Source of the DNA: Symsagittifera roscoffensis
Taxonomy: Eukaryota; Xenacoelomorpha; Acoela; Convolutidae
DNA length: 64,000 nt
Reading direction: 5' to 3'
Assembly (NCBI RefSeq): GCF_963678635.1
Contig: NC_087067.1
Location: 39,946,379 to 40,010,378 of the forward strand
Shown: piece by piece, positions 33,050 through 42,834 of the stretch
Numbering within the stretch: the stretch's first letter is position 1
Layout: every line of letters begins with the position of its first letter
Program-made: the position numbers and the translations under genes
The notes under the pieces: generated by a model
Database searches by the model: none
What the model was told of the DNA's origin: nothing
Seen by the model: only the letters and a program-made list of their open reading frames with translations

Positions 33050-34160
33050 CATACTCTCTTGGTTTTGCTTTTAAAATTTTACCAAACTACTTAGCTCACA
33101 ACTTAGGAAATCCGATAACGACAAACTTTACATCACACCTAATCATCAACTTACTAAAACAATTTAATTGATCATCCATGATCATTCCACAAGAATACTT
33201 CCAACCTGTTAACTCCATCCTTAGAACTAAATCATGGCACGAAATTTAACCATAATTTTTAGTGTCCCTCAAGAATAACTCAGAATCATCGAGCCAATTG
33301 AGCGTTTTAAGCCACTAAAAACACAAAATAAATGCTATTAGGATTTTAGCGAAGCCTCCACCATCGATATTCTTTTAACAATGGTTTTTTTCCCTACCCC
33401 GACTCCACATAAAAATGCATTTCTTATTTAAAATTAGCTAATTACAACAACTTACTGACCATTTTTGATGATGAAGATCACCAATTTTCTTTTAGTATTC
33501 TTCAATAGCTTCTAAAATTAATGAAATGATATAAAATTTAAAATCTAAAGCTTAAAAGAAATTTACCACACAGCTATAAATAAGTGATAATGTGCAGTGA
33601 AATAGTCTGACAGTGAAATAGATTAAAAAATGAGTGATAAAGTAAAGATAAAACCAACCTTTTTATGCGCACAAACTTTATGATTCTCTCCAACTAGCCC
33701 CCTGAATCGCCCAGTCTCACGTTAACTGTTTACGTTCTTGATAACTTCGCTTAATAATTATAGAGAATAAATGAACTTTGAGTTCGCCAAACAAACCGAT
33801 AGTAACTTTAAACAGCTTTCATGCGTTTCAACTTTTCCTTCAACCCGGTTGGCATAATGAATTATGTTTTAATAACCATCGCAGCTTACTAACACCACCG
33901 CACTACAACATGTACAGGTAAGTTTCTTTGTTTTCAAGCCAGAACAAACTGGATAAAAAAACTCTTTTAAATTTTAAATCAATTTATTAAGACCACGTTT
34001 ATCCTCAAAAAAAAACCCAGTCAACAGTAATCACAGACAAACTGTTTTTAAGGAAAGAACACAACCACAAAAAAAAAACAACTGATAAAAGACCTCACAC
34101 AAAAAAAAGTTCCGAATAGTGAAATACTCTACTCAAAGAACTACTCACAAGTAAACTCAA
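33050..34160. other. No gene supported; 3' part of retroelement 1
   Basis: AT-rich sequence with frequent stops in all frames. The segment before the 3' LTR has only a short purine run (GGATGGG at about 34888), so a polypurine tract is not convincingly preserved. Confidence 0.35.
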
Positions 34161-34162
34161 CT

Positions 34163-34235
34163 GGCCTAACCCACCAGTGAGAGACATCCAGAGCATGCTC
34201 TATAGCCGGTCTAACCCACCGAGCTATGCCACGCT
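34163..34235 (-). repeat. tRNA-derived (SINE-like) head
   Basis: On the minus strand GGCATAGCTCGGTGGGTTAG matches a pol III box A (TAGCTCGGTGGG, one mismatch to the consensus). About 45 nt later CACTGGTGGGTTAGGCC stands where a box B is expected but lacks GTTCGA. A functional tRNA cannot be folded, so it is called as a tRNA-derived repeat fragment inserted in retroelement 1. Confidence 0.4.
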
Positions 34236-34894
34236 TAGAATACCTTTGCACTCAAGTTTTCCTAAGAGTAGTTGCAGGGTGTGAAATTTTTCAAAATAAC
34301 CGAACTAACTAAAAAGTTTCTGCAAAATTAACGAAAAAGGTCATAACTAAAATTGAATTACTGAAGTGCAGAGATAAAAATGTAAAGATTTCGCAGAGCC
34401 TAATACACAAGCAGCAGAAAGGAGATAAACAATCGACGACATTCGACAATGAAATCGCGAATCGATTGGTTTTGCATGGCTCAGTCACAACCCTCACTGA
34501 ATATATAAAATGAAGCAGACATCGCAGCAAAGGAACCCATTCAATCCAAACCATGGCCAACTCCAACATACGTATTCTTGTCACTTGGAGAATCTTGCGT
34601 ATTGGAGATTCTTGCTTCACTCAGAAAATTCAACCTTTTATCTCGCTACTCAATCAGTTACAAACGAATAGTAGGAATGCACGTAGTCTCGCTCTGACTT
34701 ACAAAATAGACACTCTATAACACACAAATCCGCAATTCAATAAGATCTTTGAGGATTCACAACAATTCCTAAACATGATCACGTATACTTCGCTGGCACA
34801 ATCAATCTTCACTTTCTAATAAGAACTTAGAAGACACTACATCCAATCCTCACCAGAAAAACTTTGAACTTAAAAACTTCCTTGGCCTCGGATG

Positions 34895-35279
34895 GGTGGA
34901 ATCAGTTTAAAACAAGTACTTATTTTACACTTTGATATTTCTTACCGTAAAATGTTAACAAGTAACCAAATATGATCCATGATTAAAATCTACGGTAAAT
35001 TGTAATGCTGATTTTATTCTCATTGTCAGACAGAGAACTTTTAATGAAGATTGAAATCAGTTGCTTTTTTCTCACCTCTGACTTCGCGATAAACAAGTAT
35101 GTCTTATGTCTTCAGATCTATTGAGACATGAAAAAGTAGTATATAAGAGTCACATTATGATTGGTATTAGACTAAGAAGTTGTACAAACCCATCTGGCCA
35201 AAAATAGATAGCGTAATGAACAGACGGGTACCCTTGTCCAAAATTACTCTATGAGAAGGAAACCCCGGAATTTAACTCA
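34895..35279 (+). repeat. 3' LTR of retroelement 1
   Basis: Pairs with 18855-19175 and with 48530-48706. The right edge TTTAACTCA matches the LTR end of element 2 (CTTAAACTCA just before its primer-binding site). Divergence from the 5' copy is clear, so the insertion is old. Confidence 0.65.
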
Positions 35280-37092
35280 ACTGACTTAATAAAACCTTAT
35301 TTTTTTCCACGAATACTTTTCTTCTTTTTTTGTTAGTGGCTGGCGTGCAATAGAATTCAAAAGCGTATCTTCATTCTGGTAGTTTGAATTGAATGAAAAT
35401 TTTTTGGATCATGGGAAAAACACAGAATGAATGGACATATCGATTGAATCAGTTTTTGCTTATTTTCTCCTTCGATCTGCAGCTTTTTTATCATTCAATG
35501 GCGTAACTTCATTGGGGGGACCAATTTTCAAAAAAAAATCGATATTTTTTTAGGTCGTCCAAAACGGTTTTCCGAGCTCTCCGATTTTCCGAGCAAACTA
35601 TAAGAAAAGACATTAGATCACTCAAGAAAATATACCCGCACTGGAGTTTCATGAGAATTAATGAGAAATGATGAATTAAATAACCAAAAAAAGTTCCATT
35701 ACAATGGATTATAATTACACTTTTAGTAATTGAAAAGGATTTTAAGTCCATTACAAGCCATTTTTTCAAAAAGTTCCGACAAATTATGATACAATTAAAA
35801 TCCATTAAAAAGTAAAATGATGGGTTATAATCAGTATAAAATTTTTGTAACTTACCTTCAAAATTTGCTGCATTTTCTGCATTACTCGCGGCGTATTCAA
35901 TTTCTAAAATTACTCATTTTTACATATTTTTCCAAAAAGGTACACCTCACACTTCCATTCTTCTCCCACTTTTAACACTGACATTTAAGTCCCCACCCCT
36001 CCCATCACATACTTAACACCATCACTTATCGCCCATACCTCTCATACTTTTCTTCTCCCTCCTAAACCCCACATATACTCCTCTCCCATTGAGACAATTT
36101 TTTCTGACGGCGACTTTGGCGCCAATATATACTCTTGAAGGAAAGGGGGGCGCACTTCGATAAAAAAAAACGATTTTCTGGTGAAAACTTTCCAAAAGAG
36201 AAAAAAAATCTGTTCGTTTTTTTTTCATTGGACAGCGTAATTTGCAATTATTTTTTTAAAAAACTTCAGTTGAGAAACAAGTCTGCCGAAAATCAAAACT
36301 AAAAAGAAAACAACAGGTCAAAAGTTCTAACTTTAGAGTTATCACTTCTGCAACAAAGCAAACAAAGCACACAACCTTCAATATCGTGTTCGATTCATTC
36401 CTTGACTCTAAATGAAAAACTTTGAAGGAAGACTCATGGAGTTTATTGAAAATTAAAATATTGTAATTGTAATTTCCTAGTCAATCTATTTGATCAAGAT
36501 CGATTTTTTAATTCTTTTTAAAATTATTTGTTTGAAACATAAAAATTCAGGAATCATATTTGTTTGAACCATAAAAATTCTCGAGGTTAGATGAGCCATG
36601 AAAACCGAATTTATTGATCAAAGATAACTCCGATATAATCAACAATAATATTTTTTTTTCTCAGAATCCTCAGTGCGTGCACAGAATTATGCAGATTTAT
36701 TAAGAATATTTTTGTCTCCTTTTGACTATACTTATTAATTGATGGCCGTCTGAAATTTGTAATGTTTTAGGGACCTATATTTTATTATTTTGCTGCGTGA
36801 AGTTTCGAAAGCCTCATTTTTATGTTCTGTGTCACAACAAGCTCAAAGTTGTCATTTTTGGGGGAATTTAAGGTTTAATTAGAACTCAGCACTTTGATAT
36901 TATAATTTTTCTTCAAAACTGATTGAAACTTTCCTTTTTTATGTTCGTGGACAATCAAGCTCATATGTTAAACTCAAACTGTCTATTTCTGCTCTAAAAA
37001 AACTACCAATTCAGTCCTGGTTGACTAAAAATAGTGATGCATGTCGTTATTACGTTTCCACTTATCGCTATATTTGGCTTTTTTCGATTTAC
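35280..37092. other. AT-rich spacer with repeat scraps
   Basis: It contains a fragment of TATAAT-rich sequence (about 35690-35830), a pyrimidine-rich stretch at 35935-36095, and at 36100-36245 a minus-strand partial copy of the GGCGCC-containing dispersed repeat (GACTTTGGCGCCAATATATAC). No exon was supported. A TTTGTTTGAA.CATAAAAATTC block is duplicated at 36530-36580. Confidence 0.45.
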
Positions 37093-37207
37093 CTCTGCTC
37101 TGAAATTTGATGTTTTCTTTTCTACAATCGCGGTCGTAGAAAGCCAGTCTGCCGTTGTTATGGAACAATAGCTTCTGGCCATAGCTTTTAGTTAGCTCAA
37201 ACTGCAG
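37093..37207 (-). CDS. Possible downstream exon of FN3/lectin gene
   Basis: The acceptor GCTGTTTCAG precedes CTG-CAG-TTT and the donor is AGAG|GTAAAT. The frame gives FELTKSYGQKLLFHNNGRLA then FYDRDCRKENIKFQSR, phase 0 in and 1 out. It would join the preceding exon only if that exon ends at the alternative donor AAC|GTAGCA (37424). The composition is convincingly protein-like, but the join is uncertain. The phase 1 end could connect to 18677-18735 if both exon sets belong to one gene. Confidence 0.4.
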
Positions 37208-37357
37208 CTGAAACAGCAAACCTAGCAACTCATCTTATTTAACCCGACTAGGGCTTAGATATTTCAAAAATGTGAGCAGCCAACCATGGCCAGTTCTCCG
37301 TCAAATCTGGATGGCAGAGAAAAAAACTGTTTAGGCAATCTAGAGTTTGTGAGCATT

Positions 37358-37806
37358 TCATAAAGCTTCGCTATCAGACAGACCTTCGCCACTATGATTC
37401 AAACCACTCACATCATTTGCTACGTTTCTCAAAACGAGTTGTCCCGAATCCAGGAGTATGAGAACGTCCCACCGCCACTTCAGGAATTCTTGATGCTCAT
37501 TTACTTGTTTAAAAGAAGCGCCATCAAACTCTTCAATCGAAAACCCAGTAGAGGTTTCAAATTTAAAATTGAAATTTCCATTGCGTGATTTGAAGTCACC
37601 CTGAATATCTAAAGATTGAGGACCGCCGTATAAATTGAGAATGTTTGTGGCCAAACAAAAGTGTTTGACCTCGCGAGTGAACCTTTGGAAGTACCCAGTG
37701 ACCTCATCTAGCCATGTTATGTTGTAGGAGGTCACGACTTCCCCAATCTCTTCTTCAAATGAGATTGTTCCTTCAAAAGGCTCTGCGAGATTTTGCGAGA
37801 GTCGGC
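37358..37806 (-). CDS. Exon of FN3/lectin gene, possibly terminal
   Basis: The acceptor CTGTTTTTCAG precedes GC-CGA-CTC (phase 1), joining as Gly to the exon at 38164-38457. The frame is open for about 148 codons and includes TSYNITWLDEVTGYFQRF, CLATNILNLYGGPQSLDIQG and WRWDVLILLDSGQLVLRN, ending in a TGA at 37358-37360. Either that stop is the true C terminus or splicing occurs earlier at AAC|GTAGCA (exon end 37424) into 37093-37207. A beta-strand-rich extracellular domain is likely. I cannot name the family. Confidence 0.6.
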
Positions 37807-38163
37807 CTGAAAAACAGAATTCAATAAAAAATGGAACGAAAAATTATCAAAAACAAATTTTGAATAAACTTTGACGACATTGAAACCTTAATAAAAACAA
37901 TAGAAACTTATCATATAAAACAATGATCATTTATCAAAAAGTTTCAACCGATAAAAAATTAGCAAAACAATTTTTTAATCGAATAATCAACCGCCTATTA
38001 AATAAGTGCTATTTATTGATTATTTAGGCTGGAAGATTTTACAGATACTTCAGTCGAAAAAATGAGTATTTTTTATGTGTATTTTTCTTAAACAATTTTT
38101 TGTTGAGCTAACTTTTGAAAACAATTAGTGCTATCGTTTCTAAATCATTGTGTAATTAAATAC

Positions 38164-38457
38164 CTGAAGGGGTGGTGCTTTGGTTACCCGGTGTGACCAT
38201 TCGAAACTCGATAAGCAGATTTGGCTCGATGTCCAGATAGCTCATAGGTTCAAAAACATCACAGGAATAAATCGGATTTTCAGTTGAAAATACACAATCA
38301 TCCACCATTGGGTTTTTCCATGGAACGAAAAAATGCTGCTTTTCAGATCTGACTTGTTTGGTTTGCTCGGCGTAAGAGACAGTTATTGTGAGGTCGTAGA
38401 GTTTGAAGTCGATTGGAAGGCTGAAGATGATATCACAAATCAGGAATTCACAGTTAT
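38164..38457 (-). CDS. Exon of FN3/lectin gene (98 codons)
   Basis: A symmetrical phase 1-1 exon. The acceptor TAATCTTTTAG precedes AT-AAC-TGT and the donor is TCAG|GTATTT. The frame reads NCEFLICDIIFSLPIDFKLY, LTITVSYAEQTKQVRS and CDVFEPMSYLDIEPNLLIEF. Alternating hydrophobic strands plus the LYDLTITV pattern resemble another FN3-like repeat, with three or four Cys added. It begins just 46 bp from the transposon at 38504-39493, which sits in the intron upstream of it. Confidence 0.7.
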
Positions 38458-38503
38458 CTAAAAGATTATTCGAGATAACTTTTTTAGAGACACAACCTAC
38501 CAT

Positions 38504-39493
38504 CCCGCATCCAAGTTTAGGCGTAAGAAATCGATTATAATGGATTACTATGATGATTTTTCGACAATTATAATAGATTATAATTACCAAAATTAGGCGT
38601 TTAAATGATTTATAATTGATTATAACCGTGATGTTTTCCAAGAGATTATAATCTTTTATAATCGATTATAATTGATTTTAGTTCTTACAAAAAACCCTTA
38701 AAATCAATTATTATCGATTATAATCGATTATAATCTCTTATTTTGCCAAAGTTTTGTCATTTCAAAACTATATTCGAATTATATTTTATGGGTTATTATT
38801 TTTTTGTCAATAAGAAAATCTCTAAAAGAGAGGTCTCTTGAACACTTTGGTTCATCTGAACACAAAGTTTTACCACGAAACAAAAGTTACAAAGAGATCC
38901 TTTCATATTAGTGGAAAGGTTCCCGTGGTAGAGGAAAAATAAAAATTCCGAATCAACCATGAAACTAAGTCAAATTGCTTATGTTTTGGTGGTTGAAAAA
39001 GCTTAAAATATGCATCACAAAACAACTTTATTGGGGAAGAAATGAAAAAAAACTTATAAATTTGAATTGATTGGAAAACTTTACAAACATTTTGTTCATT
39101 TTTCATAGGAACCAACGTCTACAAACAGCATAAAATATAAGCAATTTAGATGCAACTTCACAAACATTTGTTCATTTTTCATAGGAACCAACGTCTACAA
39201 ACAGCATAAAATATAAGCAATTTAGAAGACAAAATGGACAAACAAAAGGGATTATAATCAATTATAATCGATTATAATGGATTTTTGTGCAAAACTAATG
39301 AATTAGAAATTTGAATAAAACTGATGGATCATAATCAATTGTAATTGATTATAATTGTATCGAAAAGTAGACGAATAAATAGTTGCTTATAATCGATTAT
39401 TAATTGATTAAAAGCGATTGTTTCTCAATTTTAGTAAAACTGGTACTAAAATTTTAATATAATCAATTATTTACGCTTGAAACTGGATGCGGG
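38504..39493. mobile_element. ~990-bp TIR element rich in TATAATCGATTATA, copy 2
   Basis: The ends are CCCGCATCCAAGTTTAGGCG and CGCTTGAAACTGGATGCGGG, a clean inverted pair; including flanking CAT/ATG the arms match over 13 bp. The subterminal regions carry many ATTATAATCGATTATAAT palindromes, and the interior matches copy 1 (6146-7066) in inverse orientation. A ~78-bp direct duplication (TTGTTCATTTTTCATAGGAA, CCAACGTCTACAAACAGC) lies at about 39088-39226. It is inserted in the intron between the exons at 40274-41482 and 38164-38457. Confidence 0.75.
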
Positions 39494-40273
39494 ATGCTAT
39501 TTCATAGCAAAGCTTTACTGTTACAAATGAAATGAAAAATTTCGAAAAATGACTCCTCGTATAAAAAAGTTCCCGAGGTTTTTGTTAAGGGCTAGATCAG
39601 AAAAATAACTGAAAAACCGGCCTACAAACTGTTCTTTCATACAAAAACTTGATCATATAAAAAATGTTTTTAATTAAAGCTTGAAGGATAAACAAAAGGA
39701 AGCTCTTTTGAATTATTTTGTTAAGTTTTTTTAATGTTTAAATGTTTTTAATTTTACCTGTAGTTTTTTCATTAGAGTTGAAAAAGCATTGATGCAGCAT
39801 GTAATGATCTTTTAAAAATTGCAATTGCAAACTCCATGCTAGTAATACAAATTGGACTGATTATACGACGAACAATTTTTTTTCTCAAAAATGAGAAAAA
39901 TAACAAAAAAAATCCACGCACAAAAAGCATTTCCCAAAAAAATTGAGTGTAACGTAATCCAGACACGGTCTTTTCACACAAAAAAAAACTAGAATTTGTT
40001 TTTCGTGAAATCTGATTTTTTTTATCTGTACGAAGAAAAAAGTATGCAACAAACAATTAATTAACAGTTTTCCATTTTTCGACTTTTTGTAGCTTTTTGT
40101 CCATTTAGTTACTTATTCCATTATTTTAGTTGATCGCAGACAGTTTTAGGTAGTATTAACTTTGAAAAAAACTCCACCTTTTGAATAAAACCGCCAACCA
40201 AATATCACCTAATCTTGTACTCGTGGTCACGTATATACATCGAATATTTTTAATGATATCCAAAATGACTCAC
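39494..40273. other. Intron sequence without further features
   Basis: AT-rich, with no repeat family recognised. It separates the transposon copy from the donor GTGAGT at 40273. Confidence 0.4.
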
Positions 40274-41482
40274 GCTTATCCACGTAATATGAGGCTGCTC
40301 CAATTGATATCGCATCCGTTTCTTTTATTTCAATTTCAATCTGGTTAAACTCGCCTTCATAACTAAAACTGAAGGTAAAATCTATCATCGTGGACCCTTC
40401 CTTTGATAAAAACAAAACATTGTCTTCTGAAAGCGTCCAGTTAACTTTTGGTCTTGCAGCATACTTCATCTGTAGCCATTTTCCTTTGATTTCCTTATAC
40501 TGAGCCCGAACTTCAATTGAATTTAGTTTCCCGGGAGTGAAGTGTTCGAACATACAAGGGTTCTCATTAGCATTACAAATCAGTTTGGGCCAAAAAGGGT
40601 CATCAGCGAGAATTTCAACAGCAGTGATGGATCCTGTGAATCTGTATTTAAGGTAGAGGTTAGAATCTAATTCAGTCTCGTAAAAGTCGAGGTCGGAAAG
40701 AATCGCAACTCCGATTGTGATCGAAACGAGTTCGCCGAACGATCCGTCCTCAGCAATTATTCTCAAACTTAAAACACTGCCAGGTGTATTTTCGCTGCCA
40801 ATAGCCAAATCGATGTACTTGTCGAACGGTAGAATTTGCGATGGAGATCTTAAGGCTTCATTTTCCGTCCAATATTCAAAAGCAGAACCGGATCCGGGGA
40901 GCAAGAGTTTGAAATATGTTGCGGTGTTGTTACCAAGAAACCGTTGATCAAGGATCTCAACTTTTTCAGCTTTGGTGCAAACCATTTTGGAACTGGAAAC
41001 GCTTTGAGTTCTCATGAAAACGGTCACGGTAAGATTATATAGTTTTCCTGATTCCAAGTTCCCAAAGCTGAATTCGAAATCGCTGTATTCTTGGGTTTCG
41101 CAGTTTAGATTAAGTCGATTTTCTGCCGAAGTTATGATAATCTCGACTGATTGACAATCACTTTTGGTATCCAAAAATCCCTGAAAACTAGTCGTGCCAA
41201 CTTCAAAAATATGAATTTTTGGAGGGTCTGGACTCATTTCTAGGTCGAATGTTACAAAATCTCCTTTGATTTTGTTATGATGTGGCAGGAGACTAACTTT
41301 GTAGCGTTTTCCTGGCTGTAAATTGGTTATGTTTTTACTATTTCCAGTTGCAACGGCGACGAAATTGTCATCTCTGAAAATTTCTGTGACAGATCCTTCG
41401 ATTGAGATGTCCCATGTCAGAAGGACCCGGTCTTTTTCTTGGATTATGACCGAAATATTTGAAATCTGAGGTTCAAGGTTTC
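40274..41482 (-). CDS. Large exon of tandem fibronectin-III-like repeats (403 codons)
   Basis: The acceptor GAGTGTTTAG precedes GA-AAC-CTT (phase 1) and the donor is AAGC|GTGAGT (phase 1). The 1,209-bp frame has no stops. FN3 hallmarks recur: LLTWDISIEGSVTEIFRD near the start, then NLQPGKRYKVSLLPHH (about residues 54-69), NLESGKLYNLTVTVF (about 143-157), and HFTPGKLNSIEVRAQYKEIK (about 310-330), each resembling the L-x-P-G-x-x-Y-x-V-x-V strand of FN3 domains. Asn-X-Ser/Thr sites and paired Cys suggest an extracellular protein. About four repeats are packed in one exon, directly after the second lectin-like domain (junction codon AGA). Ligand and tissue role are unknown. Confidence 0.8.
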
Positions 41483-41770
41483 CTAAACACTCAATTTTTA
41501 ATTCAAACGCCAAATAAAAACGAAAAAATTTTTAGCGAAGATAGCTTCTTGGAATAAGGCAGTTTCTAGATTTTTTTCCATGAAACGTTTCAAAAACATA
41601 AGTTAGGTTAGTTTGTAAAATGTAGTTTTATACGTTTCGACTGCCTTGGTTTCTAATATTCAAAATATATATGCAGATTAAAATTTAAAACAGAATTTAA
41701 AACAATTCAAAATAGGTACTAATAATTACGTAATGGGGAGAATCGAAATTTCAAATAACTTGAATCTTAC

Positions 41771-41974
41771 TTCCTAAAACGATGACTTCGCACATCATAA
41801 AAGGTGTTTTGTCGTTCTTTGCTGCTTGAATTACGACGCTTTTTGAAAGAACAAAAGATAAGCACTCAATAGTAATCCGTTGTCCATTTCTGAAGACTAC
41901 ATCGACAGCAGCACAAAATGTTTCTGCGCCAGAAGAGTTTTTGGTGAAGATTTGAAGAGTAGCCTCGTTATATT
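41771..41974 (-). CDS. Second half of F5/8C/fucolectin-like domain B
   Basis: The acceptor TTTTTTAAG precedes AA-TAT-AAC and the donor is GGAA|GTAAGA, phase 1-1, 67 full codons. The frame reads EATLQIFTKNSSGAETFCAA, RNGQRITIECLSFVLSKSVV and FMMCEVIVLG. The C-terminal order (Cys, strand, I-x-x-x-A-K, then CEV-x-V-x-G) is the signature end of fucolectin/F5/8C-type galactose-binding beta-sandwich lectins, where the last Cys closes a disulfide. It joins the exon at 42564-42812 in frame (G plus AA gives Glu) and continues into the FN3-like exon. Confidence 0.75.
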
Positions 41975-42039
41975 CTTAAAAAACATATCCACATGACATT
42001 TCTGCATGGCAAGTTTTGACAACTCAGGAAAGAAATAGA

Positions 42040-42250
42040 AATTCAGTAGCGGATTTAGGGGGGCAGGCCCCCTTCCCTCCCTCCGTCCCCCAAAGGGTCC
42101 CACCTTTGTAGTATTTTGAGATATCCATTTTTGGCTGACTGACCTTAAAATTTTTCTAAGAGCGCCTTGGGCGCCAATATATACCTATTTTGAGGTAGGA
42201 GCGCGATCCGAAAAATTGCATTTGGTGAAAATTTTCCAAAAAGTGCTTAC
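42040..42250 (-). repeat. Dispersed GGCGCC / CCTAAATCCGC repeat copy
   Basis: On the minus strand, TATATTGGCGCCCAAGGCGC, AAGGTCAGTCAGCCAAAAATGG, ACAAAGGTGGGACCCTTTG and CCCTAAATCCGCTACTG follow one another just as at 50-260. The C tract is present as GGGGGGC-type runs. It is inserted in the intron between the two halves of lectin-like domain B. Just beyond it, a 32-bp unit ending AAATTTTCAACCCCCCCC is duplicated (42245-42303). Confidence 0.65.
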
Positions 42251-42563
42251 AAAAATTTTCAACCCCCCCCCCCTGCTTACAAAAATTTTCAACCCCCCCC
42301 CCTCTCTTGAAAATCCTAGACCCGCGCTTAGAGAAATTATCTACTTTTTACTCTAAGTTCACGGTTCTTAAATAATTTTTCATTGATTTTGAAATTTACA
42401 AAGTCGATAACTTTCTACGTAGTTCCCTGCGTCTCCAAAACTGACCCAACACCCAGCAAAATTAGTGAATTGAGAGAAAATGTGATTGGAGTATTTAATA
42501 GTTTATCATAGGCAACTGTTCCCTGCTCACGCCAGTTACTGAAGGGGTCGAAACTTTTCTTAC

Positions 42564-42812
42564 CGTTATCTGCAGCCCATATCAAGACCTACACGTGAGT
42601 TACGATCTTTTCACGGTCTTCCTCCAAATCCAAAACGAAACCGTTCGTCTCACAATTTGTCGGCCAATTGACGCACGATTCAAAATCAACCCCATCATCG
42701 TTGGCATCAAGAATTGCGTCAACATTTCCGGAAACTGTGGTCGGAGAGCAGACTTTATCAGATAGCCACTTAATCTTTTCCGTTTCCAGTACATTTTTAG
42801 CAATAGTGCCAG
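42564..42812 (-). CDS. First half of F5/8C/fucolectin-like domain B, carrying an in-frame TAG
   Basis: The acceptor CAAATGTTTTCAG precedes CT-GGC-ACT and the donor is AACG|GTAAGA, phase 1-1, 249 bp. The frame reads KWLSDKVCSPTTVSGNVDAI, LDANDDGVDFESCVNWPTNC, GFVLDLEEDREKIVTHV, then TAG at 42589-42591, then VLIWAADN up to the donor. The pattern A-x-L-D-x-N-D..D-F-E-S-C..W, then V-L-D-L-x-E-x-R-x-I-x-x-V, is typical of the N-terminal half of fucolectin/F5/8C domains. The residues after the TAG continue the expected strand, so the stop looks like a single-base nonsense change in otherwise conserved coding sequence. It may be an allele, an assembly error, readthrough or early pseudogenisation. 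Confidence 0.7.
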
Positions 42813-42834
42813 CTGAAAACATTTGCATATATAG

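Larger units (their letters stand above)
18855..35279 (+). mobile_element. Decayed Ty3/gypsy-type LTR retroelement 1
   Basis: Two copies of a 320-385-bp sequence bracket the element (18855-19175 and 34895-35279). They share AGTTTAAAACAAGT, ACTTTGATATTTCTTAC, CTTCGCGAT and GGCCAAAAATAGATAGC. Between them, in the expected order, are a degraded gag with a zinc-knuckle scrap (about 23.27k), an RT start and end with the middle deleted (26.69-27.11k), RNase H (27.34-27.72k), an integrase core (28.57-28.83k), a pol C-terminal tail (28.98-29.06k), and a frame with a signal-peptide-like start (32.23k). Stops and frameshifts are frequent throughout. It is longer than usual because of internal duplications and a nested inverted-repeat insertion. 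A related element lies at 48530-64000. It is not capable of encoding intact proteins as it stands. Confidence 0.75.

Noticed and set aside
40717-40947. Plus-strand frame inside the FN3-like exon
   Set aside because: A shadow of the 403-codon minus-strand exon, which has splice sites, phase and domain pattern.
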